NCBI RefSeq assembly: GCF_002959965.1
Contig: NZ_PREV01000027.1
Span: forward strand, 558,001 to 622,000
Origin: Microbulbifer pacificus
GTDB taxonomy: Bacteria; Pseudomonadota; Gammaproteobacteria; Pseudomonadales; Cellvibrionaceae
Length of the DNA: 64,000 bases
Reading direction: 5' to 3'
In this document: positions 49,715-57,900 of the stretch, piece after piece
How positions within the stretch are numbered: position 1 is the stretch's first letter
Layout: each line of letters starts with the position of its first letter
The notes under the pieces: model-generated
Told to the model about the DNA's origin: nothing
Seen by the model: the letters and a program-made list of their open reading frames with translations, nothing else
Databases searched by the model: none
Made by a program: the position numbers and the translations under genes

Positions 49715-50548
49715 ATGAAACGGCGCACTTTTCTACTTTCCAGATACGAAAATTCCGAATCCTCGGAAGGTAATTTGCGCCATTTTTACCTTTCCCTTTT
49801 TCGGGGTATTGCTGTGATGATACTTTGCGCGGGTACTGTATCTTGCGCCTCCAATCTCGCACCTACGTCGACTCTCAATCAGCCTCCCAGTCACAGAATC
49901 CAGCACCACACGGTGAGTAAAGGTGAAACCCTGTATTCCATCGCTTGGAGATATGGTAAAGATTTCAAAGAGTTAGCTTCGATCAATGGTATTCCCTCAC
50001 CCTATCGAATATTCCCGGGGCAGCGGTTGCAGCTTTCTGGTCCGTTGCCTGTAAAGGCGACTCCCAGGCCTGTTACTGTTGTGGAAAGGCCGCGTGTGCC
50101 GGTCAAAAAGCCTGTTGTCAGTACCCCGAAACCCGCGCCAGCGACTTCCCAAAAATCGTCAAATTCGGCCAGACATAAATCTGACATAAATTGGCAGTGG
50201 CCTGTTCGCGGTCGGGTGATCGCTACCTATCAGGCCGGTGACCCCTTGCGAAAGGGTGTTGATATCGCCGGTAAAAAGGGGGAATCTGTTCAGGCAGCAG
50301 CGGATGGCACAGTGATTTACGCCGGAAGCGCACTGAGAGGTTACGGTAAGCTTTTGATCATCAAGCACAGCGAGGAATTTCTCAGTGCTTATGCCCACAA
50401 CGAAAAACTTCTTGTGGGTGAAGGGGCGAAGGTCAAGGCGGGGCAACGGATAGCGGATCTGGGTTCGAGTGGTACCGACCGCGATATGCTCCACTTCGAA
50501 ATTCGTCGCAATGGTCAGCCGGTGGATCCCATGGCTTATCTGCCGTGA
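49715..50548 (+). CDS. nlpD: NlpD-type lipoprotein, LysM and degenerate LytM/M23 domains
   Basis: This is an outer-membrane lipoprotein that activates cell-division amidases (AmiC in E. coli). It has a lipobox GTVSC, a LysM domain (HHTVSKGETLYSIAWRYGKDFKELASINGI), a Pro/Lys/Val linker, and an M23 domain. The M23 site is degenerate: GVDIAGKKGE lacks the zinc His, and the HxH is MLH in DMLHFEIR, as in non-enzymatic NlpD. The ATG at 49715 gives a 34-residue n-region; an in-frame TTG at 49775 after GGAAGG would give a more normal 23-residue lipoprotein signal. The rpoS promoter commonly lies inside nlpD. Confidence 0.92.
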   Translation: MKRRTFLLSRYENSESSEGNLRHFYLSLFRGIAVMILCAGTVSCASNLAPTSTLNQPPSHRIQHHTVSKGETLYSIAWRYGKDFKELASINGIPSPYRIFPGQRLQLSGPLPVKATPRPVTVVERPRVPVKKPVVSTPKPAPATSQKSSNSARHKSDINWQWPVRGRVIATYQAGDPLRKGVDIAGKKGESVQAAADGTVIYAGSALRGYGKLLIIKHSEEFLSAYAHNEKLLVGEGAKVKAGQRIADLGSSGTDRDMLHFEIRRNGQPVDPMAYLP

Positions 50549-50793
50549 TCTATCGGATAGCTGGTGGGTGCGAGGATCTGTAAGCCGTATCGCTGTTGCG
50601 CAATAAAAATGGACTTTTATTTATAACCACTTGAGGTAGTCACCGGGATCGGCAGTAACTGCCCTGCAGTGACAAGGCTCACCAACGAAGGTGAGTTGCC
50701 GGGAACGGAGGCTGTCGCGTCAGACAGCGACCGGTTCAGCGATCGCGTGCTGTCGAAGCGGCTGATACAGGCAAAGTACAAGGAGTTGGGGAA

Positions 50794-51894
50794 ATGGAAG
50801 CACAACGTCGTGATCATCTGGAATATGATGTCAGAGCCGACCTCTCAATCGACTCGATGGACACCGATGATTCCTATGATGAAACTTTGGAATTGGATGA
50901 AAACGATTCCTTATCGGAAGATGAAGAAGTAGAAACCAGCCGCCCACGGAGAAAAGCGGCCAAGAAAAGCTCCGAAACTATCTCACCCAGATCTACAATA
51001 AAAAGCACCTCAACGAAATCTCCCATCCGCCGGATGGACGACCCCCACGCAAACAAGAACCTCGACGCAACCCAGCTTTATCTCAATGAAATCGGCTTTT
51101 CTCCGTTGCTGACTGCGGAGGAAGAGGTTTACTACGCACGCAAGGCTCTGCGTGGTGATGTTGCTGCGCGCAAGCGTATGATCGAAAGTAACCTGCGACT
51201 GGTGGTAAAAATAGCCCGTCGTTATGTAAGCCGTGGCCTGGCACTTCTGGATTTGATTGAAGAAGGAAATCTGGGCCTGATACGTGCGGTGGAAAAATTT
51301 GATCCTGAGCGTGGTTTCCGTTTCTCCACCTATGCCACCTGGTGGATTCGCCAGACCATTGAGCGGGCTATCATGAATCAGACGCGCACCATCCGTCTGC
51401 CGATTCATGTGGTCAAGGAGCTCAACGTATATCTCCGCGCTTCCCGTGAATTGGCACAGAAGCTCGACCACGAGCCCTCTGCGGAAGAAATCGCCAACCT
51501 GCTGGAAAAACCGGTGGAAGATGTTGAGCGGATGTTGGGCCTGAACGAGCGCATTACCTCGGTAGATACCCCTATCGGTCCGTCGTCCGAAAAGACTCTG
51601 GTGGATACCATTCCCGATCAGCATGAGTCCGATCCCGCGGAATTGTTGCAAGACGAAGATCTGTTCGAGAGTATCAATCGCTGGCTGGGTGAATTGCCGG
51701 ACAAGCAATGTGAAGTGGTTTCCCGTCGCTTTGGACTGCGTGGCTACGAAGCCAGTACATTGGAAGAGGTTGGGCGAGAAATAGGGCTGACCCGTGAGCG
51801 CGTACGTCAGATTCAGGTGGATGCACTCAAGCGCTTGCGCGAAGTTATGGAGAGCCAGGGGCTCGACGGCATGTCACTCTTTGCCAACCTTTGA
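50794..51894 (+). CDS. rpoS: RNA polymerase sigma factor RpoS
   Basis: This is the stationary-phase/general stress sigma factor, 366 residues against 330 in E. coli because of a longer, acidic then basic N-terminus (residues 1-75). Region 1.2 is [16 protein letters not shown], region 2 contains [43 protein letters not shown] in the sequence and [14 protein letters not shown], and region 4 has [25 protein letters not shown] before the ATG fixes the start. It follows nlpD as in most gammaproteobacteria. Confidence 0.97.
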   Translation: MEAQRRDHLEYDVRADLSIDSMDTDDSYDETLELDENDSLSEDEEVETSRPRRKAAKKSSETISPRSTIKSTSTKSPIRRMDDPHANKNLDATQLYLNEIGFSPLLTAEEEVYYARKALRGDVAARKRMIESNLRLVVKIARRYVSRGLALLDLIEEGNLGLIRAVEKFDPERGFRFSTYATWWIRQTIERAIMNQTRTIRLPIHVVKELNVYLRASRELAQKLDHEPSAEEIANLLEKPVEDVERMLGLNERITSVDTPIGPSSEKTLVDTIPDQHESDPAELLQDEDLFESINRWLGELPDKQCEVVSRRFGLRGYEASTLEEVGREIGLTRERVRQIQVDALKRLREVMESQGLDGMSLFANL

Positions 51895-51957
51895 TCCGTA
51901 GTCTCTGATCTGTCGGCAGGGTTATATCGAATATCCTTGCCGTGACGATCCCCAGCC

Positions 51958-51991
51958 AAAACCCGCAACCTGTGTTGCGGGTTTTGTTTTT
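51958..51991. terminator. Terminator of rpoS, also usable for ydbL
   Basis: A 12-bp perfect stem (AAAACCCGCAAC with GTTGCGGGTTTT) and 4-base loop is followed by GTTTTTG on the plus strand; on the minus strand it also ends in TTTT. It separates rpoS from the convergent ydbL. Confidence 0.9.
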
Positions 51992-52001
51992 GTGAGCCTG
52001 G

Positions 52002-52346
52002 TTATTTCTGTTGCCAGCGGCCTAGATTGTCCTGGTAGAACTCGCCTTTGCTCAGGCGGGATTCGAGCTTCTCTGCAGCGCGGGCGGCGACCTGGGCTAT
52101 GTCGATATTATTGCGCTGGGCAATGGCGGCGTACTCCTGTTTACGCTTGTTGTTCACTTCTGTTATCAGTTTTTCCAGTTCCGGCGTGGAGCTTTGTACG
52201 GCGGCGATGTAGCCGCTGTTGGCCTCACCAACCAGTCCTTGGGACTGCGCTTCTTTCAGGGTAATGGCGCTGGCAGGCAGGGCAATCAGCAGGGTCAGAG
52301 CCAGCAGGCCATTGAACAGTTTCTTGATGGATACATTTGCAGACAT
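52002..52346 (-). CDS. ydbL: YdbL-like DUF1318 periplasmic protein
   Basis: This is a 114-residue exported protein: signal peptide ending ALPASA, then ITLKEAQSQGLVGEANSGYIAAV, ELEKLITEVNNKRKQEYAAIA and GEFYQDNLGRWQ, the DUF1318 pattern. The start at 52346 follows AAGGAG. It is the third gene of the ydbH-ynbE-ydbL set. In E. coli YdbL is proposed to modulate the YdbH-YnbE lipid-transport bridge. Confidence 0.9.
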   Translation of the reverse strand: MSANVSIKKLFNGLLALTLLIALPASAITLKEAQSQGLVGEANSGYIAAVQSSTPELEKLITEVNNKRKQEYAAIAQRNNIDIAQVAARAAEKLESRLSKGEFYQDNLGRWQQK

Positions 52347-52398
52347 GATCTGTGCTCCTTCTTTCATACGGTATGGATAATTCTTTTGCCGGGTGGCA

Positions 52399-52608
52399 TC
52401 AGAAAATCCCCTCCTTGTCGTCAAACAGATCGTCGAGTTCCTTGTCCACTTTTACGCGGATTTCGTGCTCGATCTTGACATTCAGGTTGACGGTGATGGG
52501 TTCACTGGGTGCCTGTACCGCCACCGTTGGGGTACAGGCGGCCATGAAGGCACTCCCGAAGAGCAGCGCAAGGCATACCGCGGTCTGTTTGAAAGTTCCT
52601 GGTTTCAC
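52399..52608 (-). CDS. ynbE: YnbE-like outer-membrane lipoprotein
   Basis: This is a 69-residue lipoprotein with lipobox FMAAC and a short body PITVNLNVKIEHEIRVKVD plus DDLFDDKEGIF, matching YnbE. In E. coli YnbE multimers extend the beta-strand groove of YdbH to the outer membrane. It lies 52 bases before ydbL and 162 bases after ydbH. Confidence 0.9.
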   Translation of the reverse strand: MKPGTFKQTAVCLALLFGSAFMAACTPTVAVQAPSEPITVNLNVKIEHEIRVKVDKELDDLFDDKEGIF

Positions 52609-52770
52609 TGAATACTCCTGTGTTTCTCAGGTTTGCAGATCTCTGTCTGGAACCAGAGCCGGGTCACCCGGGAGTTGTTGATGATTACTATAGATATTGC
52701 CCCATTAACCGCAACTGAACAGACTGGTAGCGTTCTGCAGCAGGGGGCGTATTTGGACCGTAGGCGCGAT

Positions 52771-55700
52771 TTATTGTACCTGACGCTCCAACACATCGGT
52801 GAGATCCCGGCTCGCCTGCAGGGACCTCAACATAGACGGAACGTTGTTTTCAAGATTCAGGTTGATGATCAGATCGCGATTGGCATCAATGGCGGCGCTG
52901 CGTCCGGTGAGTTTCAGGTTCAATTTCAGGTCCCCGCTCAAGGGGTAGCTCATGGTGCCAGAAATGTCCCGGTAGTTGTAATCTTCCAGCGCACCGGCGA
53001 GCAGTTTGAGCTGTGGGTTACTGCCGAGCATACCGGGAGAGAAGGCCCCGTAGTACCGCAGCCGTCCCCCGGGGGGCCTGGATTGCACGGTACCGTTGTC
53101 TACAGTGACACCCTGCCGGTCGGTGGTAATAGGGATTCTGGCATCCAGCAGACCGCTGGCAGCAAAGTTGGTGGCCTCCATTTCCCTGGCCAGGGCGCCA
53201 ATGGATAGCCCGGTGAACTGCAGTTTCGAGTGGCGTTCCTCGCCATTGATATTCCAGCGGAGACGGTCTGCGGTAAGCGCACCCTCCAGAAGTTCGGCAG
53301 AAAAATTACCCAGAGTGAGGTCACCGTTAGCTGCCAACGATAGCGCGAAGTGCAGATTGTTGAGGGCGACACCGGTATCTACGGAATTCACCGAAACCGG
53401 GGCCGACGTTGGCATTATCCAGCTGCCGGCTTTTTGCTGAAGCACAATCTGTGTGTTGATTCCTACCGCATAACTGTCGTTGTGCTGAATTGCGGTGTCT
53501 CTGAATGCGAGTTTCAGAATGTTATTCTCAGACGGCGGCCAATGCAGGCTGACTCCTGCGCTCAGGCTACCGCCAACGATGTCTATCGGCAGCCCCTGTA
53601 GCGCACGGCTGAGCGTATTCTTGGGGGAAAATTCCACTTGCGGCAGATTCAGCGTTAGCTGGCCTTTGGCCGTTTCAAGATTGTGTTGCCAGGTTGTCTG
53701 TATGGCCGTCGATCCCGCTGTAATATCGCTATTTCCGGATATCTGATGATTGTTGACCTGCCATTGCCCCGTAGCGGCGATGCCGGCCTTGTATTCTTTC
53801 AGTGCGTGAATGTTCAAATTGTCTGTGCGGAACCGGGATGTCGCATGCAGATTCCGCCGATTGTCGAAGAGTCGGGTAACCGACAGATTCTCGAGAAACA
53901 CAACACCGCGCAACTGGTTGTCTCCATGGCGCACAGGATCGAGATTCAGAGCCAGTTGTGGACTTTGGCAGGAGAGTGTATCGCTCTCCAGCCGACATCT
54001 GGCCTGTTGTGCGAAGAGTTCCGGCTTGGTAACGGAAATCTCGCCGGATAAAACCTGAGCTGCGGCGAGGTTTAGTTCTCCCAGTTCTACCGACGTGGAG
54101 CCGTTTCCAGTGGAGGTAATGCGGGCCTCTGCCAGTGACAGGTTGAGGTCCTCTATGATGGTGTTGGTGTCCGGTATATCCAGTTTCGGTACTGTCGCTT
54201 TCAGTTGCAGGGTGCAATCGACCTGCGGTAACGCTTCGCAGCGGAACCTGCCAATTTCTCCTTGAACACCCGATGTATTTTCCCTGTCCCCGGAACTACT
54301 GATCTCGTTCACTGCCAGCGTTATTCCTGTGGATTCCAGGTTCACTTTACCGGGGAGCTGAGAGGACGAAATTTTTACCGCTTCTCCGCTGCGGATCTTT
54401 ACCTGCAATTTTTCCCAGTTTATGCCAGCCAGTGGGTTGTTGTTTTCCGGTAGTGTCAGTCTGAACTCCGCCTCGTCATCCAGTCTGATCTCCATCAGGA
54501 ACTGCTGAATTTTCAATGCAGTGGATTCGTCAAATAGCCCATCGAAACCGGGGAGCGTGAATGCGCCGGTGAAGCTCGATGTTCCCCGCATTTCCGTCAC
54601 CGGAATTCGAGTGTGTAACTGCTGCCACTTCTGCGTGTTCCACAGGCGCGAGGCTTCATCCAGACGGGTCTGACCGCGAAATACTATTTGGGGGGTATTA
54701 CCTTCCATAGACAGTTCGAAGCTGCTGGTCAGTAGAGCCGGAGTAACTTTCGATACCTTTGACGTTGATGGAAGATCCGCGCGGATTTTCAGGTTTCCTT
54801 CCAGTGAGCCGATTGATAGGGGAACCATTGAGCGAATGTGCAGCTTCAGTGGCTGTGCACTGGTTATTTCTGTCGCGAGTGGCAGGCCTGCAAATACTTC
54901 CGGGAGTACAAGAGTAAAGTCGCGGGCTTCGATTGAGGCACTGATGTCATGAAAATCTTCGGGGCCGGTAATCCTGTCCTGGATATCTCCATTCACTGCC
55001 AGATCAACGGTTCCGGTCAGGGATCGTGCGATAGCTAACAGGTCTGCGGACTTACCGCCGGATATACCCGTTTGTTCCAGCAACGGCAGAAGCTGATCCG
55101 CGGCAAATCGGAACCTGCCGTACAACGCCCAGCGAACAGGTGGGGTGGTGGCGTCACTGGACGTCGTTGCTTGCAGCGTTGAATCCAGTTGTACGGCTGC
55201 CTTGCTGCCGTTGTATAGCTGCGATGCGAGTTTTACCTGCGCTTCCTCGCTTTGAAGGGTCAGTTCCAGGCGGCAGGTATCGCAGCGAGCGCTGAGCAAT
55301 TCGCCTCGAATGAGGCGCTGCGGAGTCTGGGAAGCACGCAGAGAAAGTTCGCTGTCCAGGGTGCCCGGCCAGAGGATGTGCTGGATGCGCAATGTTTGTA
55401 TCGGCAAGTGGCGCAGTCTGTTGAGTGTGTCTCCAATGGAAAAGCCGGTGGCTGACTCTTCTCCATTGTTTGGCTCAGTTTCCGGTGACAGCGGACTCAT
55501 CGTTGCATCGCCCTGTACCACTTTGGGGGCGGCATTGTTCCCGGCCCCGGTGGACGGCATTTCGGGTGACACGATTTCTAGATGTTCAATCGAGATGTCA
55601 GATTTCGGCACGGATTCCATGCCGGAACTCAGTAGGGCTTGTACCAGTGCGTGGACTCTGGCGATCTGGATATCGCTGATATCAACGGAGAGATGGTCAC

Positions 55701-55917
55701 TGGTGACAAGGCGCAGATGCTGGATTCGCATATCCAGCCCGTGATCCGAGAGGGAGAGTTGCAATCCCTGAAATTCCGTCAAGCGCATACTGTCCAGCTG
55801 GCTGTTAATCACAGCGGGAATCCATGTATGTCTGGTCATCCAACCAAGACTGGAGACCAGAAAGAGCGCAGAGAGTATACCTGCGACAATCTTCAGGGCG
55901 CGGGGGAAGAAACGCAC
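52771..55917 (-). CDS. ydbH: YdbH-family AsmA-like intermembrane lipid-transport protein
   Basis: This is a 1048-residue protein (E. coli YdbH 879) with one N-terminal membrane anchor (ALKIVAGILSALFLVSSLGW) and a long periplasmic beta-rich body. The C-terminal region has LSIGALAREMEATNFAASG, GGRLRYYG and LKLNLKLTGRSAA, typical of the YdbH C-terminal domain. With TamB and YhdP, YdbH is one of the AsmA-like proteins carrying phospholipids to the outer membrane. The start is GTG at 55917 with TGAGGA upstream. First gene of ydbH-ynbE-ydbL, and convergent to rpoS at the operon end. Confidence 0.88.
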   Translation of the reverse strand: MRFFPRALKIVAGILSALFLVSSLGWMTRHTWIPAVINSQLDSMRLTEFQGLQLSLSDHGLDMRIQHLRLVTSDHLSVDISDIQIARVHALVQALLSSGMESVPKSDISIEHLEIVSPEMPSTGAGNNAAPKVVQGDATMSPLSPETEPNNGEESATGFSIGDTLNRLRHLPIQTLRIQHILWPGTLDSELSLRASQTPQRLIRGELLSARCDTCRLELTLQSEEAQVKLASQLYNGSKAAVQLDSTLQATTSSDATTPPVRWALYGRFRFAADQLLPLLEQTGISGGKSADLLAIARSLTGTVDLAVNGDIQDRITGPEDFHDISASIEARDFTLVLPEVFAGLPLATEITSAQPLKLHIRSMVPLSIGSLEGNLKIRADLPSTSKVSKVTPALLTSSFELSMEGNTPQIVFRGQTRLDEASRLWNTQKWQQLHTRIPVTEMRGTSSFTGAFTLPGFDGLFDESTALKIQQFLMEIRLDDEAEFRLTLPENNNPLAGINWEKLQVKIRSGEAVKISSSQLPGKVNLESTGITLAVNEISSSGDRENTSGVQGEIGRFRCEALPQVDCTLQLKATVPKLDIPDTNTIIEDLNLSLAEARITSTGNGSTSVELGELNLAAAQVLSGEISVTKPELFAQQARCRLESDTLSCQSPQLALNLDPVRHGDNQLRGVVFLENLSVTRLFDNRRNLHATSRFRTDNLNIHALKEYKAGIAATGQWQVNNHQISGNSDITAGSTAIQTTWQHNLETAKGQLTLNLPQVEFSPKNTLSRALQGLPIDIVGGSLSAGVSLHWPPSENNILKLAFRDTAIQHNDSYAVGINTQIVLQQKAGSWIMPTSAPVSVNSVDTGVALNNLHFALSLAANGDLTLGNFSAELLEGALTADRLRWNINGEERHSKLQFTGLSIGALAREMEATNFAASGLLDARIPITTDRQGVTVDNGTVQSRPPGGRLRYYGAFSPGMLGSNPQLKLLAGALEDYNYRDISGTMSYPLSGDLKLNLKLTGRSAAIDANRDLIINLNLENNVPSMLRSLQASRDLTDVLERQVQ

Positions 55918-55960
55918 GAATTCCTCATTGGCCGGGATAAAACAATTGCGACTAGCTTGT

Positions 55961-56051
55961 GGGTACCTCTAAAAATCTCCTGTGCGCGAGATGGCGTCCT
56001 GCGCTGCGGCCACCACCAGCCACCCGCTTGCTACGATTTTTAGAGGCGCCC
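55961..56051. repeat. Inverted-repeat-bounded 91-bp intergenic element
   Basis: GGGTACCTCTAAAAATC (55961-55977) and GATTTTTAGAGGCGCCC (56035-56051) are complementary at 15 of 17 positions, bounding 57 bases of GC-rich sequence. It lies between the divergent ydbH and ggt starts. It could be a small MITE-like repeat; no second copy was noticed in the window. Confidence 0.75.
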
Positions 56052-56112
56052 TTGAGTATTCGCGACTAAATGTAGAGACTTGCCTGTGAGAATAACGACA
56101 GGGGCAGAAATT

Positions 56113-57861
56113 GTGAAATTAGAAATGACAGTTTTGCGCAATAAGGCCAGATGGGCCGGAGGCGCTGTCGCAACGGTCGCGGTATCGCTGGTGGCAACCC
56201 TGTCGCTGGTCACCGGCGTTCAGGCCTATGACCGCATTAACGGTGAGGGGTTCGCCAGCCGGTCGCCGGTTCTGGCCACCCAGGGGATGGCGGCGACCAG
56301 CCAACCTCTGGCTACTCAGGTGGCGCTGGATATCCTTAAAATGGGCGGAACTGCTGTGGATGCAGCTATTGCCGCCAATGCGGTCCAGGGCCTGATGGAG
56401 CCGACCGGTAACGGTATTGGTGGCGATCTGTTCGCCATTGTCTGGAGTGCCAAAGACAAAAAGCTCCATGGACTGAACGCCAGCGGTCGTTCGCCAAAAT
56501 CGCTGTCATTCCAGTATTTTGCCGACAATAATCTCGAAAAGATTCCATCTCATGGTCCTCTTCCCGTGTCGGTGCCTGGCGCCGTGGACGGCTGGTTTGA
56601 GCTGCATGAAAAATTCGGCCGGCTGCCGATGAAAGATTTGCTCGCTCCGGCAATCCAGTACGCCAATAACGGTTTTCCGGTTACCCAATTGGTAGCCTAC
56701 TACTGGAACCGCTCCGTACCGCTGCTGGAAAAATACCCGGGGTTCCGTGAAACCTATATGCCCGGTGGTCGAGCGCCACGGGAAGGTGAGCTGTTTCGCA
56801 ATCCCCGCCTGGCAAATACCCTGCAGGCAATAGCGGATGGTGGTCGTGACGCTTTCTATAAAGGGGATATCGCACGGAAAATCGATCGTTACATGAAAGC
56901 CAATGGCGGCTTTTTGTCCTACGAAGACCTCGCCGGCCACAAATCCGATTGGGTGGAACCGGTATCCACCAGTTACCGTGGCTACGATGTGTGGGAGTTG
57001 CCTCCCAATGGCCAGGGCATCGCTGCGCTGCAAATTCTGAATATTCTCGAGGGCTACGATCTGGCGAAAATGGGGCGTCTGAGTCCGGAGTACATTCACC
57101 TGTTCACGGAAGCGAAAAAACTTGCATTCGAAGATCGCGCGAAATACTACGCCGATCCGGCGTTCAATAAACTGCCGGTGAACGAGTTGATCTCGAAATC
57201 CTATGCGGAAAAACGCCGTAAGCTCATCAACCCTGACAAGGCCGCAAAGCGCTACGACGCGGGTACAGTGGCCCTGCGCCACGGCGATACCATCTACCTC
57301 ACCACTGCAGACAAAGACGGGAATATGGTGTCACTGATCCAGAGCAACTACCGCGGAATGGGTTCAGGTATGACCCCCGGTGAACTGGGCTTCATTCTGC
57401 AGGATCGCGGAGAAATGTTCAGCCTGAAGGAGGGGCATTTCAATCAGTACCAGCCCGGTAAGCGTCCGTTCCACACCATTATCCCTGCGTTCGTCACCAA
57501 AGACGGCGAGCCCTGGCTGAGTTTCGGCGTCATGGGCGGTGCCACGCAACCTCAGATGCATGCACAGATCATCATTGATATGGTGGATTTTGGCCTGAAT
57601 GTCCAGGAGGCGGGTGACGCGCCACGCATTCTGCACACGGGCTCCAGCCAGCCCACCGACGAGCTGATGACAGACGGCGGCTACCTCAGCCTGGAAGATG
57701 GCTTCCCCATGGAAACCCGCCGTGCGCTGGTGCAAATGGGGCATCAGATTCGCTTTGAAAGTGGCCCCTATGGCGGCTACCAGGCCATTATGAAGGACAA
57801 AAATGGCGTTTATCACGGAGCGTCCGAAAGCCGAAAGGACGGTCAGGCCGCCGGTTATTAA
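56113..57861 (+). CDS. ggt: Gamma-glutamyltransferase
   Basis: This enzyme is a periplasmic autoprocessing gamma-glutamyl transferase/hydrolase acting on glutathione and gamma-glutamyl peptides. It has 582 residues from GTG 56113, which has AGGGG eight bases upstream; the ATG at 56125 is an alternative. It has a signal-anchor-like N-terminus (ATVAVSLVATLSLVTGVQA). The catalytic and autoprocessing Thr is Thr393 in GDTIYLTTAD (E. coli Thr391), with GIGGDLFAIVW upstream and GGATQPQMHAQI at the C-terminal subunit. Followed by pepN 39 bases downstream on the same strand. Confidence 0.93.
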   Translation: MKLEMTVLRNKARWAGGAVATVAVSLVATLSLVTGVQAYDRINGEGFASRSPVLATQGMAATSQPLATQVALDILKMGGTAVDAAIAANAVQGLMEPTGNGIGGDLFAIVWSAKDKKLHGLNASGRSPKSLSFQYFADNNLEKIPSHGPLPVSVPGAVDGWFELHEKFGRLPMKDLLAPAIQYANNGFPVTQLVAYYWNRSVPLLEKYPGFRETYMPGGRAPREGELFRNPRLANTLQAIADGGRDAFYKGDIARKIDRYMKANGGFLSYEDLAGHKSDWVEPVSTSYRGYDVWELPPNGQGIAALQILNILEGYDLAKMGRLSPEYIHLFTEAKKLAFEDRAKYYADPAFNKLPVNELISKSYAEKRRKLINPDKAAKRYDAGTVALRHGDTIYLTTADKDGNMVSLIQSNYRGMGSGMTPGELGFILQDRGEMFSLKEGHFNQYQPGKRPFHTIIPAFVTKDGEPWLSFGVMGGATQPQMHAQIIIDMVDFGLNVQEAGDAPRILHTGSSQPTDELMTDGGYLSLEDGFPMETRRALVQMGHQIRFESGPYGGYQAIMKDKNGVYHGASESRKDGQAAGY

Positions 57862-57900
57862 AGTGATACCGCGACCAATTTCTGAAAGAGACAGCAGTGC

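Noticed and set aside
50669..50932. Frame overlapping the rpoS start
   Set aside because: It overlaps the clear rpoS start in another frame and lacks a ribosome site.
55310..55744. Open frame opposite ydbH
   Set aside because: Shadow of the YdbH gene in another frame.
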